A stretch of 64,000 nt of DNA, taken from the NCBI GenBank assembly GCA_014843695.1, contig CM026398.1, positions 15,448,725 through 15,512,724 of the forward strand, given 5' to 3'. A program made the position numbers and the translations under genes. Shown in pieces: positions 11,301-24,300 of the stretch (its first letter is position 1; every line of letters starts with the position of its first letter). The DNA is from Archivesica marissinica (lineage: Eukaryota > Mollusca > Bivalvia > Venerida > Vesicomyidae). A model generated the notes under the pieces. It did no database searches, was not told the DNA's origin, and was given only the letters and a program-made list of their open reading frames with translations.

Positions 11301-11555
11301 CGGTAGGTAGACAGGTCGGCAGGTAGACAGGTTGGCAGGTATACATGTCGGCAGGTAGATATGTCGGTAGGTAGACAGGTATGCACGTAGACAGGTATGC
11401 ACGTAGACATGTCGGTAGATAGACAGGTCGGTAGGTAGACAGGTCGGTAGATAGATAGGTCGGTAGGTACACATATCGGTGGTAGATATGTCTGCAGGTA
11501 GATATGTCGGTAGGTAGACAGGTATGCACGTAGACATGTCGGTAGATAGAAGTGT
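8370..11555. repeat. 16-bp satellite array
   Basis: Units of about 16 bp (GTCGGTAGTTAGACAG in the left half, GTAGGTAGACATGTCG in the right half) fill this region. A non-repeat island at 9955-10130 is repeated at 10825-11010, so a block of about 870 bp was duplicated. Minus-strand open frames such as those at 10881-11599 are artefacts of the repeat. Confidence 0.95.
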
Positions 11556-11740
11556 TCGTAATTACACATGTTTAATTGATTAAGAAAGTTAACCTGCATG
11601 GTAGACGTGCTTAGAGGTAGACGTCATGACCCTTGATACGTCATATACAATACATTATCCGCAAGCGGATTTCGTCCAAAATATACTGTATCGATTCATT
11701 AGCAAATAAGTACAACCACAGGAACTTGACAGCACGTTAT

Positions 11741-11895
11741 GCTTTGCGTTTATTTATCGCCGCTACCGGTTGCCAGATTAGTTATTCAGATTTTTGACGA
11801 TAGTGCAGCGATGGATTCCACCAGGAATGAGATCTCGAGAGTGATTAATATAAGTTGTAAGAACTTGTTTCGCAATCGAGCTAAAATAAATTAAT
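11741..11895. mobile_element. Chimera of SINE A tail and SINE B tail
   Basis: An inverted family A tail (about 11741-11810) is joined head-on to the 3' half of a plus-strand family B SINE (about 11811-11895). Neither head is present. The join falls at GATGGATTCCACCAG. Confidence 0.7.
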
Positions 11896-12126
11896 TAATA
11901 TAAACTAAGCGACCATTCATAAGTAAATACAATATCAAGTATTCAAATTTTATTTACAAGCAACTCAGCTCTATTAAGGCCACTGGCCCATTACATTACA
12001 TGATATTGTGAAAATGGCGAAGCACAATTCAACAAAGCATGTATCGCATAATAACTTATAAAACAGCAACAGCACGTGCATCTTAGTAGCACGTGCATCT
12101 TATTAATCTTGAACGCAACACTCAAT

Positions 12127-12311
12127 TTAAGTTCGTCTAACGAGCTTTGATTTGTAAGGAACCGGTGCGCACGTCAGTTGCTCCAATATACTGTCGAAGC
12201 TATGTCTCACATCATCATTTTCCCTTCGAAACATGAATCGTTGTAGCAAATTTGTAAAGATCAGAAACAGTTCCATCTTGCTAAGATTCTCTCCCAAGCA
12301 TGCACGAGGAC
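12127..12311 (-). CDS. P450 last exon (haem-binding cysteine loop, C-terminus)
   Basis: The acceptor is TACTTACAG before position 12311. With the last base of the previous exon it gives FSIGPRACLGENL, matching the F-x-x-G-x-R-x-C-x-G signature with its cysteine ligand. It continues with LSKMELFLIFTNLLQRF to the C-terminus and a TAA stop at 12127-12129. Five further copies of its acceptor and first 50 or so bases lie just upstream, at 12397-12735. Confidence 0.88.
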
Positions 12312-15300
12312 CTGTAAGTACACGTATATAGTAATATTTGTAACGCTCAGAAACAGTTCCATCTTGCTAAGATTCTCTCCCAAGCATGCACGAGGACCTG
12401 TAAGTAAAAGTATATAGTAATATTTGTAACGCTCAGAAACAGTTCCATCTTGCTAAGATTATCTCCCAAGCATGCACGGGGACCTGTAAGTACAAGTATA
12501 TAGTAATATTTGTAACGCTCATAAACTGTTCCATCTTGCTAAGATTATCTCCCAAGCATGCACGGGGACCTGTAAGTACAAGTATATAGTAATATTTGTA
12601 ACGCTCATAAACTGTTCCATCTTGCTAAGATTCTCTCCCAAGCATGCACGAGGACCTGTAAGTATATAGTAATATTTGTAACGCTCATAAACAGTTCCAT
12701 CTTGCTAAGATTCTCTCCCAAGCATGCACGAGGACCTGTAAGTATATAGTGATATGTCTAGCATTTGTCATCATCAGATTAATAAATGTCAGCGGATACG
12801 CCATACACATAACCGAGAGGTTACGAATCCGAGCCCTACAGAATCACGGAGCGGGTGTCCTTAAGCAAGATGCCTATCTCCACATTGCATTTACATATAC
12901 CCGCACATATGTAAGACGGTACTGTGCACGTGGTGGCCAGATCGGTTAGGCGGGTTTTCTAGTTGCTAACTTTTGTTTCGCAATCATTGACGAAATAAAT
13001 ATATAGTTTGTTCTTTTTTACGAATTTATTCGATGGGACAGTTTGTATATGTGTGTTTCGATTGATGCTTAAAAGTCTGCTCGCCTTAAGGTACTGTGAG
13101 AGAGAAAGAGAGAGAGAGAGGAGAGAGAAGGGGAGAGAGAGAGAGGAGGGAGAGATATAGGGAGAGAGAGAGAGAGGGAAGAGATATATAGATAGATAGA
13201 TAGAGAGAGAGGAGGGAGAGATAAGAGAGAGGGGGGAAGAGGAGAGAGAGATATATATATAGAGGGAGAGGGGATGAGGGACAGGGAGGGAAGGGAGGGA
13301 GGGAGGGAAGGAAGGAAGGAGGGGAGAGGAGGAGGGGAGAGGAGAGGGGAGGGGAGGGGAGGGAAGGGGAGGGGGAGGGGAGGGGAGAGGGGGGGGAGGG
13401 GAGGGGAGGGGAGAGGCGAGGAGAGGAGAGGAGAGGGGAGGGGAGGGGAGGGGAGAGGAGAGGAGAGGGCAGAGAGGCCAACATTGTCGTTCAACCGTTG
13501 TCAAAGCCTCGACGTGTACATTCATGTCTTACATATATTGGGGGGGGGGGGTCAGTTCGAATGGGGGCTGTACACACAATGTCTAAATTTGAGTTTTGCT
13601 ATAAAATTATAAAGGTTGAACTATTATTCCCGTTAGATTGAGCTTACATTGACAAGCGCATTGGTTAGCGCGCTCGCTTCTCACCAATGCAACCCTGGTT
13701 CGATGATCGGACCGGGAAGTATGTGAAATGGTACGGTCGTCGCCAGATCGGACATGTGGGTTTTCTCCAGGTACTCCGGTTTCGTCCCGAATGACCACAT
13801 TTATGCTTTCATCCGCGCCAACGAGAGTGATTAATATAAGTTGCTTCATAATCGTTGTAAAAGAAATAAAGTTTTCGATTGATACTTAAAAGTCTGCTCG
13901 CCTTAAGGTACTGTAAGCGAGAGGTCGAAATTGTCGTTCACCCATTGTTCAAAACCTGGTCCGGACGTGCACATATTCATATTGGAGTTTTTCAGTTCGA
14001 ATGTGGGTTGTACACACAATGTCTAAAGTTGAGTTTTGTTATGAAATTATAATGGTTGATCTATTGGTTAATGAATCCCGTTAGATTGATGTGTGTGTTT
14101 TACGTTTATTTATCATCGCTACCGGTTGCCCATATGAGCGACGCCTCCTGAAGAGATTAGTCATTTTAGAATTTTGGAGGATAGTGCAATGATAGAGACA
14201 GAGACCCATTCCAGAATCTCCTCTGGTTCTTTTACGTGTACGGTGTAAAGCACAGACACGAGACCCCGGTTTAACATCCGATCTGAAAGACTGTTAATTT
14301 TATTTGGGTCAGACGGGGGATCGAACCTGCGATCCCTGGATTACCAGTCCAGCGTGTTACTGGACTACATATCCATCTGTGCGTTAGAGTGAGTTTGCAT
14401 TAATCCTGTTTATATCATCATGTGTGTATCACGGGGATTCGGCGCGTTTGGGGGTACTAGTATATATATTTAAGTACAGGGATTCTACTCTGTGGAATGT
14501 CAGATTTCGCATCGATCAGAAACAATTTTGAACAAATCTGTCCAAATATAACACCTATCCCGAATCTTTATATTGTTCTTCAAATATCACACAACTTTAA
14601 GCTGCGTGCATGTATACTTTGCAAACAATTGCCACAGACATTGGCCATAGCAGGTCACATTTCCATACACAAGGATTCAGCGCTTTTGGGGGTACTAGTA
14701 TATATATATATAAGTATACATACCCCAAACGCGCCGAATCCCTGTGATGTGTATATGCATGATGTTACGCTTAGTCGGTGCAGCAGATTGCAGTCTCTAA
14801 CTTATAATATCACTGATTAAGATGCAAGTTCTTATTTGCATAACTAAACATACCTATCGAGAAAGGAATAAAGACTTTGTTTTTCTTTATTTTGCCATCA
14901 TGAAGAAACCGTTCTGGTTTAAATAGTTCTGGTTCTTCCCAGTACTTCGTGTCCATGCTGGAGGACAGCAGGCTAACGTGGATAATAGAATCCTTCGGTA
15001 TTCGATAACCGCGGAATACTGTTTCTTTTTCATTTGTGTGAGGGACAGACAACTCGGCTGAAACAAATAATAGATAAGTAATGATAGAATAATGAGAGAC
15101 ATCGCTAATTTTCTATTACCTCCCTTGGCAGATAAAATCTGATTTATTCCAAAATGTGAATAGGTCATTTTAGTTAAAATCCTTTGTTTTTACTGTTGTT
15201 CCCTAACCAGATGTTGCGGTATGATAAATGTGATTTTATCCAAATCGTGTTAATTAACTGATAACATTCTTTTACAAATAAGTACCCATTGCATTTACTG

Positions 15301-18300
15301 TAGGAGATCTGTCGAGATATAGTAATTTAATACTCATAAGAAGCGATAGTGGAATAAAATTGCTAGCATGTTGTGCACAGGAAACAACGATAAAAACAGA
15401 GGTAAACACTAAATAGGACCTACCTACGTTTAAGGAGTATTCAGGGGCAGTAACTGACCGATGTCTCTTATTACGTGTGTTTGTATTATCTCCCTTGACA
15501 GATAATGTCCGAATGATCCCGAAATGTGTATATAGTTGGAATTATTTGTCTTACTGTTGTTTCATAAACAAATTGCTGGGGTAGGATAAAAACAATGTTA
15601 TTAAAATCGTGTTAATAAAATGCTAAAACATTTTTACAGTAAAGTATCCAATGGATATACTGTAGGATATCTGTCCATATTTGATAATTATAAGATAAGA
15701 AAACGGATGAATTTGAATAGCACGTGGTGCAAAGAAAACCACGATAAAACAGAGGACCAATCTAATTTTAGGAGTATTCAGGGGCAGTAACTGACTAATG
15801 TCTCCCATTACACGTATAGTAGGTATCGTAAGATTCATTTTCACTTACCAGTACCCACATGATGAGATACATTGTTCGTACATCCAATTATATTACTAAC
15901 AGACTGATCTGTTGTCTAGTGGTAACACGCTAGACTGGTAATCCAGGGATCGCAGGTTCGATCCCCCGTCTGACCCTAATACAATTAACAATCTTTCAGA
16001 TGGGACTTTAAACCGAGGTCTCGTGTCGGTGCTTTACACCGTGCACGTAAAAGAACCAGAGGAGACTCTGGAATGGGTCTATGTCTGTATCATTGCACTA
16101 TCCTCCAACAATCTAAAATGACTAATCTCTTCAGGCGGCGTCGATGACATGGGCAACCGGTAGCGACGATAAATAAACGTAAAACACACACAGAGGGTAT
16201 GCTACATAGACAGGTCCAGTTGATAACACGTTGGACAGTTAATGAAAAAAAAAAGTTTAACATTTATTTATATTATACGTTTATAATAATCACTTTCGTT
16301 GGCGTGGATGAAAGCGTAAATGTGGTGTGGAGGAAACCGGAGTACCCGGAGGAAACCAATCTGTCCGATCTGGCGACAACCGTACCATCTCACACACTTC
16401 CCGGTCCGAGGATCGAACCCGGGTTGCATTGGTGAGCTGCGAGCGCGCTAACCACTGCGCTAATCGGACAGCCTTTAATAAGGTCCACATTCTGTCCACT
16501 AGAAGGACATTGTGTATATCAGACAAATACACATAAAAAATTCTTATTCAATTCAATTCAATATATTTATTGCATTAAATATGACAACATACTTATCGAA
16601 TAGAATACATATATAAACAAAGTACAATGGAAAGACATGGATACATTTTCAGAAGAGCATAGATGGTTGTGGTGTCTAAAAAAAATTAATTTCTTACTAA
16701 ATTTGCGTAATATATAAATTTGGACAGGTTTTGAACAATTTTCCTATTAGTCTGTGTAAGTAAGGTAATAAACTTTTGTTCGGTAGGCCAAGAATAATAG
16801 TAGCGATTCAGATATTTTGTTCTGTATTGTAACACATATCAATTTAATATGGCGATATCGATATTACACACCCAGCAGTGGTAGGGTGGGTATGGCCGTT
16901 GATTTCAAATCACGTGACAATCACCGTTGTATGTTCGAATTCCATTGTGGGTCACACTGTGTCTAATTCTCTGATGTGAGTCACCTATACAGCTGGCCCC
17001 AGAATTCTCCAGAATACTCTATCCCAGAATACCCCAGAATACTCTATCCCAGAATACCCCAGACTACTATATCCCTGAATACCACAGGCCCCAGAATACT
17101 CTATCCCAGAATACCCCAGACTACTATATCCCTGAATACCCCAGAATACTCTATCCCAGAATACCCCAGACTACTATATCCCTGAATACCACAGGCCCCA
17201 GAATACTCTATCCCAGAATACCCCAGACTACTATATCCCAGAATACCACAGGCCCCAGAATACTCTATCCCAGAATACCCCAGAATACTCTATCCCAGAA
17301 TACCCCAGACTACTATATCCCAGAATACCCCAGAATACTCTATCCCAGAATACCCCAGAATATCCCAGAATACACCAGAATACCCCAGAATACTCTATCC
17401 CAGAATACCCCAGAATACTCTATCCCAGAATACCCCAGACTACTATATCCCTAAATACCACAGGCCCCAGAATACTCTATCCCAGAATACTCTATCCCAG
17501 AATATCCCTATAATACTCTATCCCAGAATATCCCAGACTACTATATCCCTGAATACCACAGGCCCCAGAATACTCTATCCCAGAATACCCCAGACTACTA
17601 TATCCCTGAATACCCCAGAATACTCTATCCCAGAATACCCCAGACTACTATATCCCTGAATACCACAGGCCCCAGAATACTCTATCCCAGAATACCCCAG
17701 AATGCACTATCCCAGAATACCCCAGACTACTATATCCCAGAATACCCCAGAATACTCTATCCCAGAATACCCCAGAATATCCCAGAATACACCAGAATAC
17801 CCCAGAATACTCTATCCCAGAATACCCCAGAATACTCTATCCCAGAATACCCAACTACTAATCCCTAAATACCACAGGCCCCAGAATACTCTATCCCAGA
17901 ATACTCTATCCCAGAATATCCCTATAATACTCTATCCCAGAATACCCCCAGAATACCCCCAGAATACGCTATCCCAGAATACTCTATCCCAGAATACGCT
18001 ATCCCAGAATACTCTATCCCAGAATACCCCAGAATACGCTATCCCAGAATACTCTATCCCAGAATACCCCCAGAATACTCTATCCCAGAATACCCCAGAA
18101 TACGCTATCCCAGAATACTCTATCCCAGAATACCCCAGAATACGCTATCCCAGAATACTATATCCCAGAATACCCCAGAATACTCTATCCCAGAATATCC
18201 CAGACTATGCTATCCCAGAATACTATATCCCAGAATACTCTATCCCAGAATACACCAGAATACGCTATCCCAGAATACAATATCCCAGAATACCCCAGAA

Positions 18301-21300
18301 TACTCTATCCCAGAATACTATATCCCAGAATACTCTATCCCAGAATACCCCCATAATACTCTATCCCAGAATACCCCCAGAATACTCTATCCCAGAATAC
18401 CCCCAGAATACTCTATCCCAGAATACTCTATCCCAGAATACCCCCAGAATACTCTATCCTAGAATACCCCCATAATACTCTATCCCAGAATACCCCCAGA
18501 ATACTCTATCCCAGAATACCCCCAGAATACTCACCCAGAATACCCCCATAATACTCTATCCCAGAATAACAGCCCCTAGAAATAGATACCAGTACCCAGA
18601 ATACTTATCCCAGAATGAAACTCTATCCCAGAACCAGCCCCCATAATCTATATCAGAAATACCCAATACTCTATCCCAGAATACCCCAGCCCCCAGAATA
18701 CATGAATATCCCTAGAATACTCTATCCCAGAAGCAGAAACCCAGCCCCCAGAATACTCTATCCCAGAATATCCTAGTTGTACTCTTGTCAGAATCTGTAT
18801 CATGAATACCCAGCCCTAGAAACTTGTATTGCAGAAGCTGAACATGTTTACATGAAATAGAAACTTGTATTGCAGAAGCTGAACATGTTTACATGAAATA
18901 GAAACTTGTATTGCAGAAGCTGAACATGTTTACATGAAATAGAAACTTGTATTGCAGAAGCTGAACATGTTTACATGAAATAGAAACTTGTATTGCAGAA
19001 GCTGAACATGTTTACATGAAATAGAAACTTGTATTGCAGAAGCTGAACATGTTTACATGAAATAGAAACTTGTATTGCAGAAGTTGAACATGTTTACATG
19101 AAATAGAAACTTGTATTGCAGAAGCTGAACATGTTTACATGAAATAGAAACTTGTATTGCAGAAGCTGAACATGTTTACATGAAATAGAAACTTGTATTG
19201 CAGAAGTTGAACATGTTTACATGAAATAGAAACTTGTATTGCAAAAGCTGAACATGTTACCTCAAATAGAAACTTGTATTGCAGAATTTGAACATGTTTA
19301 CATGAAATAGAAACTTGTATTGCAGAAGCTGAACATGTTTACATGAAATAGAAACTTGTATTGCAGAAGCTGAACATGCTTACATGAAATGGAAACTTGT
19401 ATTGCAGAAGTTGAACATGTTTACATGAAATAGAAACTTGTAGTGCAGAAGTTGAACATGTTTACATGAAATAGAAACTTGTATTGCAGAAGCTGGAACA
19501 TGTTTACATGAAATAGAAACTTGTATTGCAGAAGCTGAACATGTTTACATGAAATAGACACTTGTATTGCAGAAGTTGAACATGTTTACATGAAATAGAC
19601 ACTTGTATTGCAGAAGCTGAACATGATTACATGAAATAGAAACTTGTATTGCAGAAGCTGAACATGTTTACATGAAATAGACACTTGTATTGCAGAAGCT
19701 GAACATGTTTACATGAAATAGTAACTTGTATTGCAGAAGCTGAACATGTTTACATGAAATAGAAACTTGTATTGCAGAAGCTGAACATGATTACATGAAA
19801 TAGAAACTTGTATTGCAGAAGCTGAACATGTTTACATGAAATAGAAACTTGTAGTGCAGAAGCTGAACATGTTTACATGAAATAGAAACTTGTATTGCAG
19901 AAGTTGAACATGTTACATGAAATGGAAACTTGCATTGCAGAAGATGAACATGTTTACATGAAATAGACACTTGTATTGCAGAAGCTGAACATGCTTACAT
20001 GAAATGGAAACTTGTATTGCAGAAGTTGAACATGTTTACATGAAATAGAAACTTGTAGTGCAGAAGCTGAACATGCTTACATGAAATAGAAACTTGTATT
20101 GCAGAAGCTGAACATACTTACATGAAATAGAAACTTGTATTGCAGAAGCTGAACAAGCTTACATGAAATAGAAACTTGTATTGCAGAAGCTGAACATGTT
20201 TACATAAAATAGAAACTTGTATTGCAGAAGCTGAACATGCTTACATGAAATAGAAAATTGTATTGCAGAAGCTGAACATGTTTACATGAAATAGAAACTT
20301 GTATTGCAGAAGTTGAACATGTTTACATGAAATAGAAACTTGTATTGCAGAAGCTGAACATGTTTACATGAAATAGAAACTTGTATTGCAGAAGCTGAAC
20401 ATGTTTACATGAAATAGACACTTGTATTGCAGAAGTTGAACATGTTTACATGAAATAGACACTTGTATTGCAGAAGCTGAACATGATTACATGAAATAGA
20501 AACTTGTATTGCAGAAGCTGAACATGTTTACATGAAATAGAAACTTGTATTGCAGAAGCTGAACATGCTTACATGAAATAGAAACTTGTATTGCAGAAGC
20601 TGAACATGTATACATGAAATAGAAACTTGCATTGCAGAAGTTGAACATGTTTACATGAAATAGGCACTTGTATTGCAGAAGCTGAACATGTTTACATGAA
20701 ATACAAACTTGTATTGCAGAAGCTGGAACATGTTTACATGAAATACAAACTTGTTTTGCAGAAGCTGAACATGTTTACATGAAATAGACACTTGTATTGC
20801 AGAAGCTGAACATGTTTACATGAAATAGTAACTTGTATTGCAGAAGCTGAACATGTTTACATGAAATAGAAACTTGTATTGCAGAAGCTGAACATGATTA
20901 CATGAAATAGAAACTTGTATTGCAGAAGCTGAACATGTTTACAGAAATAGAAACTTGTTGCAGAAGTGAACATGTTTACATGAAATAGAAACTTGTATTG
21001 CAGAAGTTGAACATGTTTACATGAAATAGAAACTTGTATTGCAGAAGCTGAACATGTTTACATGAAATAGAAACTTGTATTGCAGAAGCTGAACATGTTT
21101 ACATGAAATAGAAACTTGTATTGCAGAAGCTGAACATGTTTACATGAAATAGAAACTTGTATTGCAGAAGCTGAACATGTTTACATGAAATAGAAACTTG
21201 TATTGCAGAAGCTGAACATGTTTACATGAAATAGAAACTTGTATTGCAGAAGCTGAACATGTTTACATGAAATAGAAACTTGTATTGCAGAAGCTGAACA

Positions 21301-24300
21301 TGTTTACATGAAATAGAAACTTGTATTGCAGAAGCTGAACATGTTTACATGAAATAGAAACTTGTATTGCAGAAGTTGAACATGTTTACATGAAATAGAA
21401 ACTTGTATTGCAAAAGCTGAACATGTTACCTGAAATAGAAACCTGTATTGCAGAATTTGAACATGTTTACATGAAATAGAAACTTGTATTGCAGAAGCTG
21501 GAACATGTTTACATGCAATAGAAACTTGTATTGNNNNNNNNNNNNNNNNNNNNNNNNNNNNNNNNNNNNNNNNNNNNNNNNNNNNNNNNNNNNNNNNNNN
21601 NNNNNNNNNNNNNNNNNNNNNNNNNNNNNNNNNNNNNNNNNNNNNNNNNNNNNNNNNNNNNNNNNNNNNNNNNNNNNNNNNNNNNNNNNNNNNNNNNNNN
21701 NNNNNNNNNNNNNNNNNNNNNNNNNNNNNNNNNNNNNNNNNNNNNNNNNNNNNNNNNNNNNNNNNNNNNNNNNNNNNNNNNNNNNNNNNNNNNNNNNNNN
21801 NNNNNNNNNNNNNNNNNNNNNNNNNNNNNNNNNNNNNNNNNNNNNNNNNNNNNNNNNNNNNNNNNNNNNNNNNNNNNNNNNNNNNNNNNNNNNNNNNNNN
21901 NNNNNNNNNNNNNNNNNNNNNNNNNNNNNNNNNNNNNNNNNNNNNNNNNNNNNNNNNNNNNNNNNNNNNNNNNNNNNNNNNNNNNNNNNNNNNNNNNNNN
22001 NNNNNNNNNNNNNNNNNNNNNNNNNNNNNNNNNNNNNNNNNNNNNNNNNNNNNNNNNNNNNNNNNNNNNNNNNNNNNNNNNNNNNNNNNNNNNNNNNNNN
22101 NNNNNNNNNNNNNNNNNNNNNNNNNNNNNNNNNNNNNNNNNNNNNNNNNNNNNNNNNNNNNNNNNNNNNNNNNNNNNNNNNNNNNNNNNNNNNNNNNNNN
22201 NNNNNNNNNNNNNNNNNNNNNNNNNNNNNNNNNNNNNNNNNNNNNNNNNNNNNNNNNNNNNNNNNNNNNNNNNNNNNNNNNNNNNNNNNNNNNNNNNNNN
22301 NNNNNNNNNNNNNNNNNNNNNNNNNNNNNNNNNNNNNNNNNNNNNNNNNNNNNNNNNNNNNNNNNNNNNNNNNNNNNNNNNNNNNNNNNNNNNNNNNNNN
22401 NNNNNNNNNNNNNNNNNNNNNNNNNNNNNNNNNNNNNNNNNNNNNNNNNNNNNNNNNNNNNNNNNNNNNNNNNNNNNNNNNNNNNNNNNNNNNNNNNNNN
22501 NNNNNNNNNNNNNNNNNNNNNNNNNNNNNNNNNACCCTACCCGTGCCTGAAACACTGCTCGGATGGGCACCCTACACGTGCCTGAAAAACTGCTCGGATG
22601 AGCACCCTACCCGTGCCTGAAACACTGGTCGGATGAGCACCCTACCCGTGCCTGAAACACTGCTCGGATGGGCACCATGCCGTGCCTGAAACACTGCTCG
22701 GATGATCACCCTACCCGTGCCTGGAAAACTGCTCGTATGGGCACCCTACCCGTGCCTGGAAAACTGCTCGGATGAGCACCCTGCCCGTGCCTGAAACACT
22801 GCTCGTATGGGCACCCTACCCGTGCCTGGAAAACTGCTCGTATGGGCACCCTGCCCGTGCCTGGAAAACTACTCGTATGGGCACCCTACCCGTGCCTGGA
22901 AAACTGCTCGTATGGGCACCCTACCCGTGCCTGGAAAACTGCTCGTATGGGCACCCTACCCGTGCCTGGAAAACTGCTTGTATGGGCACCCTGCCCGTGC
23001 CTGAAACACTGCTCGGATGAGCACCCTGCCCGTGCCTGAAACACTGCTCGGATGAGCACCCTGCCCGTGCCTGAAACACTGCTCGTATGGGCACCCTACC
23101 CGTGCCTGGAAAACTGCTCGTATGGGCACCCTGCCCGTGCCTGGAAAACTGCTCGTATGGGCACCCTACCCGTGCCTGGAAAACTGCTCGTATGGGCACC
23201 CTGCCCGTGCCTGCAAAACTACTCGTATGGGCACCCTACCCGTGCATGGAAAACTGCTCGTATGGGCAACCTACCCGTGCCTGGAAAACTGCTCGTATGG
23301 GCACCCTGCCCGTGCCTGGAAAACTACTCGTATGGGCACCCTACCCGTGCCTGGAAAACTGCTCGTATGGGCACCCTACCCGTGCCTGGAAAACTGCTCG
23401 TATGGGCACCCTGCCCGTGCCTGGAAAACTGCTCGTATGGGCACCCTACCCGTGCCTGGAAACTGCTCGTATGGGCACCCTACCCGTGCCTGGAAAACTG
23501 CTCGTATGGGCACCCTACCCGTGCCTGGAAAACTGATCGTATGGGCACCCTACCCGTGCCTGGAAAACTGCTCGTATGGGAACCCTACCCGTGCCTGGAA
23601 AACACTCGTATGGGCATCCTACCCGTGCCTGGAAAACTCTCGTATGGGCACCCTACACTTGCCTGGAAAACTGCTCGTGTGGGCGCCCTACCCGTGCCTG
23701 GAAAACTGCTCGTATGGACACCCTACCCGTGCCTGGAAAACTGCTCGGATGGGCACCCTACCCGTGCCTGGAAAACTGCTCGTATGGGCGCCCTACCCGT
23801 GCCTGGAAAACTGCTCGTATGGACACCCTACCCGTGCCTGGAAAACTGCTCGGATGGCACCCTACCCGTGCCTGGAAAACTGCTCGTATGGGCACCCTAC
23901 CCGTGCCTGGAAAACTGCTCGGATGGGCACCCTACCCGTGCCTGGAAAACTGCTCGGATGGGCACCCTACCCGTGCCTGGAAAACTGCTCGGATGAGCAC
24001 CCTACCCGTGCCTGGAAAACTGCTCGGATGGGCACCCTACCCGTGCCTGAAAAACTGCTCGGATGGGCACCCTACCCGTGCCTGAAAAACTGCTCGGATG
24101 AGCACCCTGCCGGTGCCTGGAAAACTGCTCGGATGAGCACCCTACCCGTGTCTGAAACACTGCTCGTATGGTCACCCTACCCGTGCCTGAAACACTGCTC
24201 GGATGAGCACCCTGTCCGTGCCTGGAAATCTGCTCGGATGGGTACCCTACCCGTGCCTGAAACACTGCTCGGATGAGCACCCTGTCCGTGCCTGGAAAAC

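Noticed and set aside
10005..11599. Minus-strand frames rich in YLPTCLPTDMST-like repeats
   Set aside because: They are translations of the 16-bp satellite, present in three frames at once.
12959..13612. Proline/serine-rich and glycine/arginine-rich frames
   Set aside because: Translations of a GA-rich low-complexity tract.
18815..21533. CRISPR-like regular repeats
   Set aside because: Units are contiguous with no unique spacers, and the window is animal nuclear DNA.
21484..22620. Open frames across the N run
   Set aside because: The N placeholder has no sequence, so the frames are artefacts.
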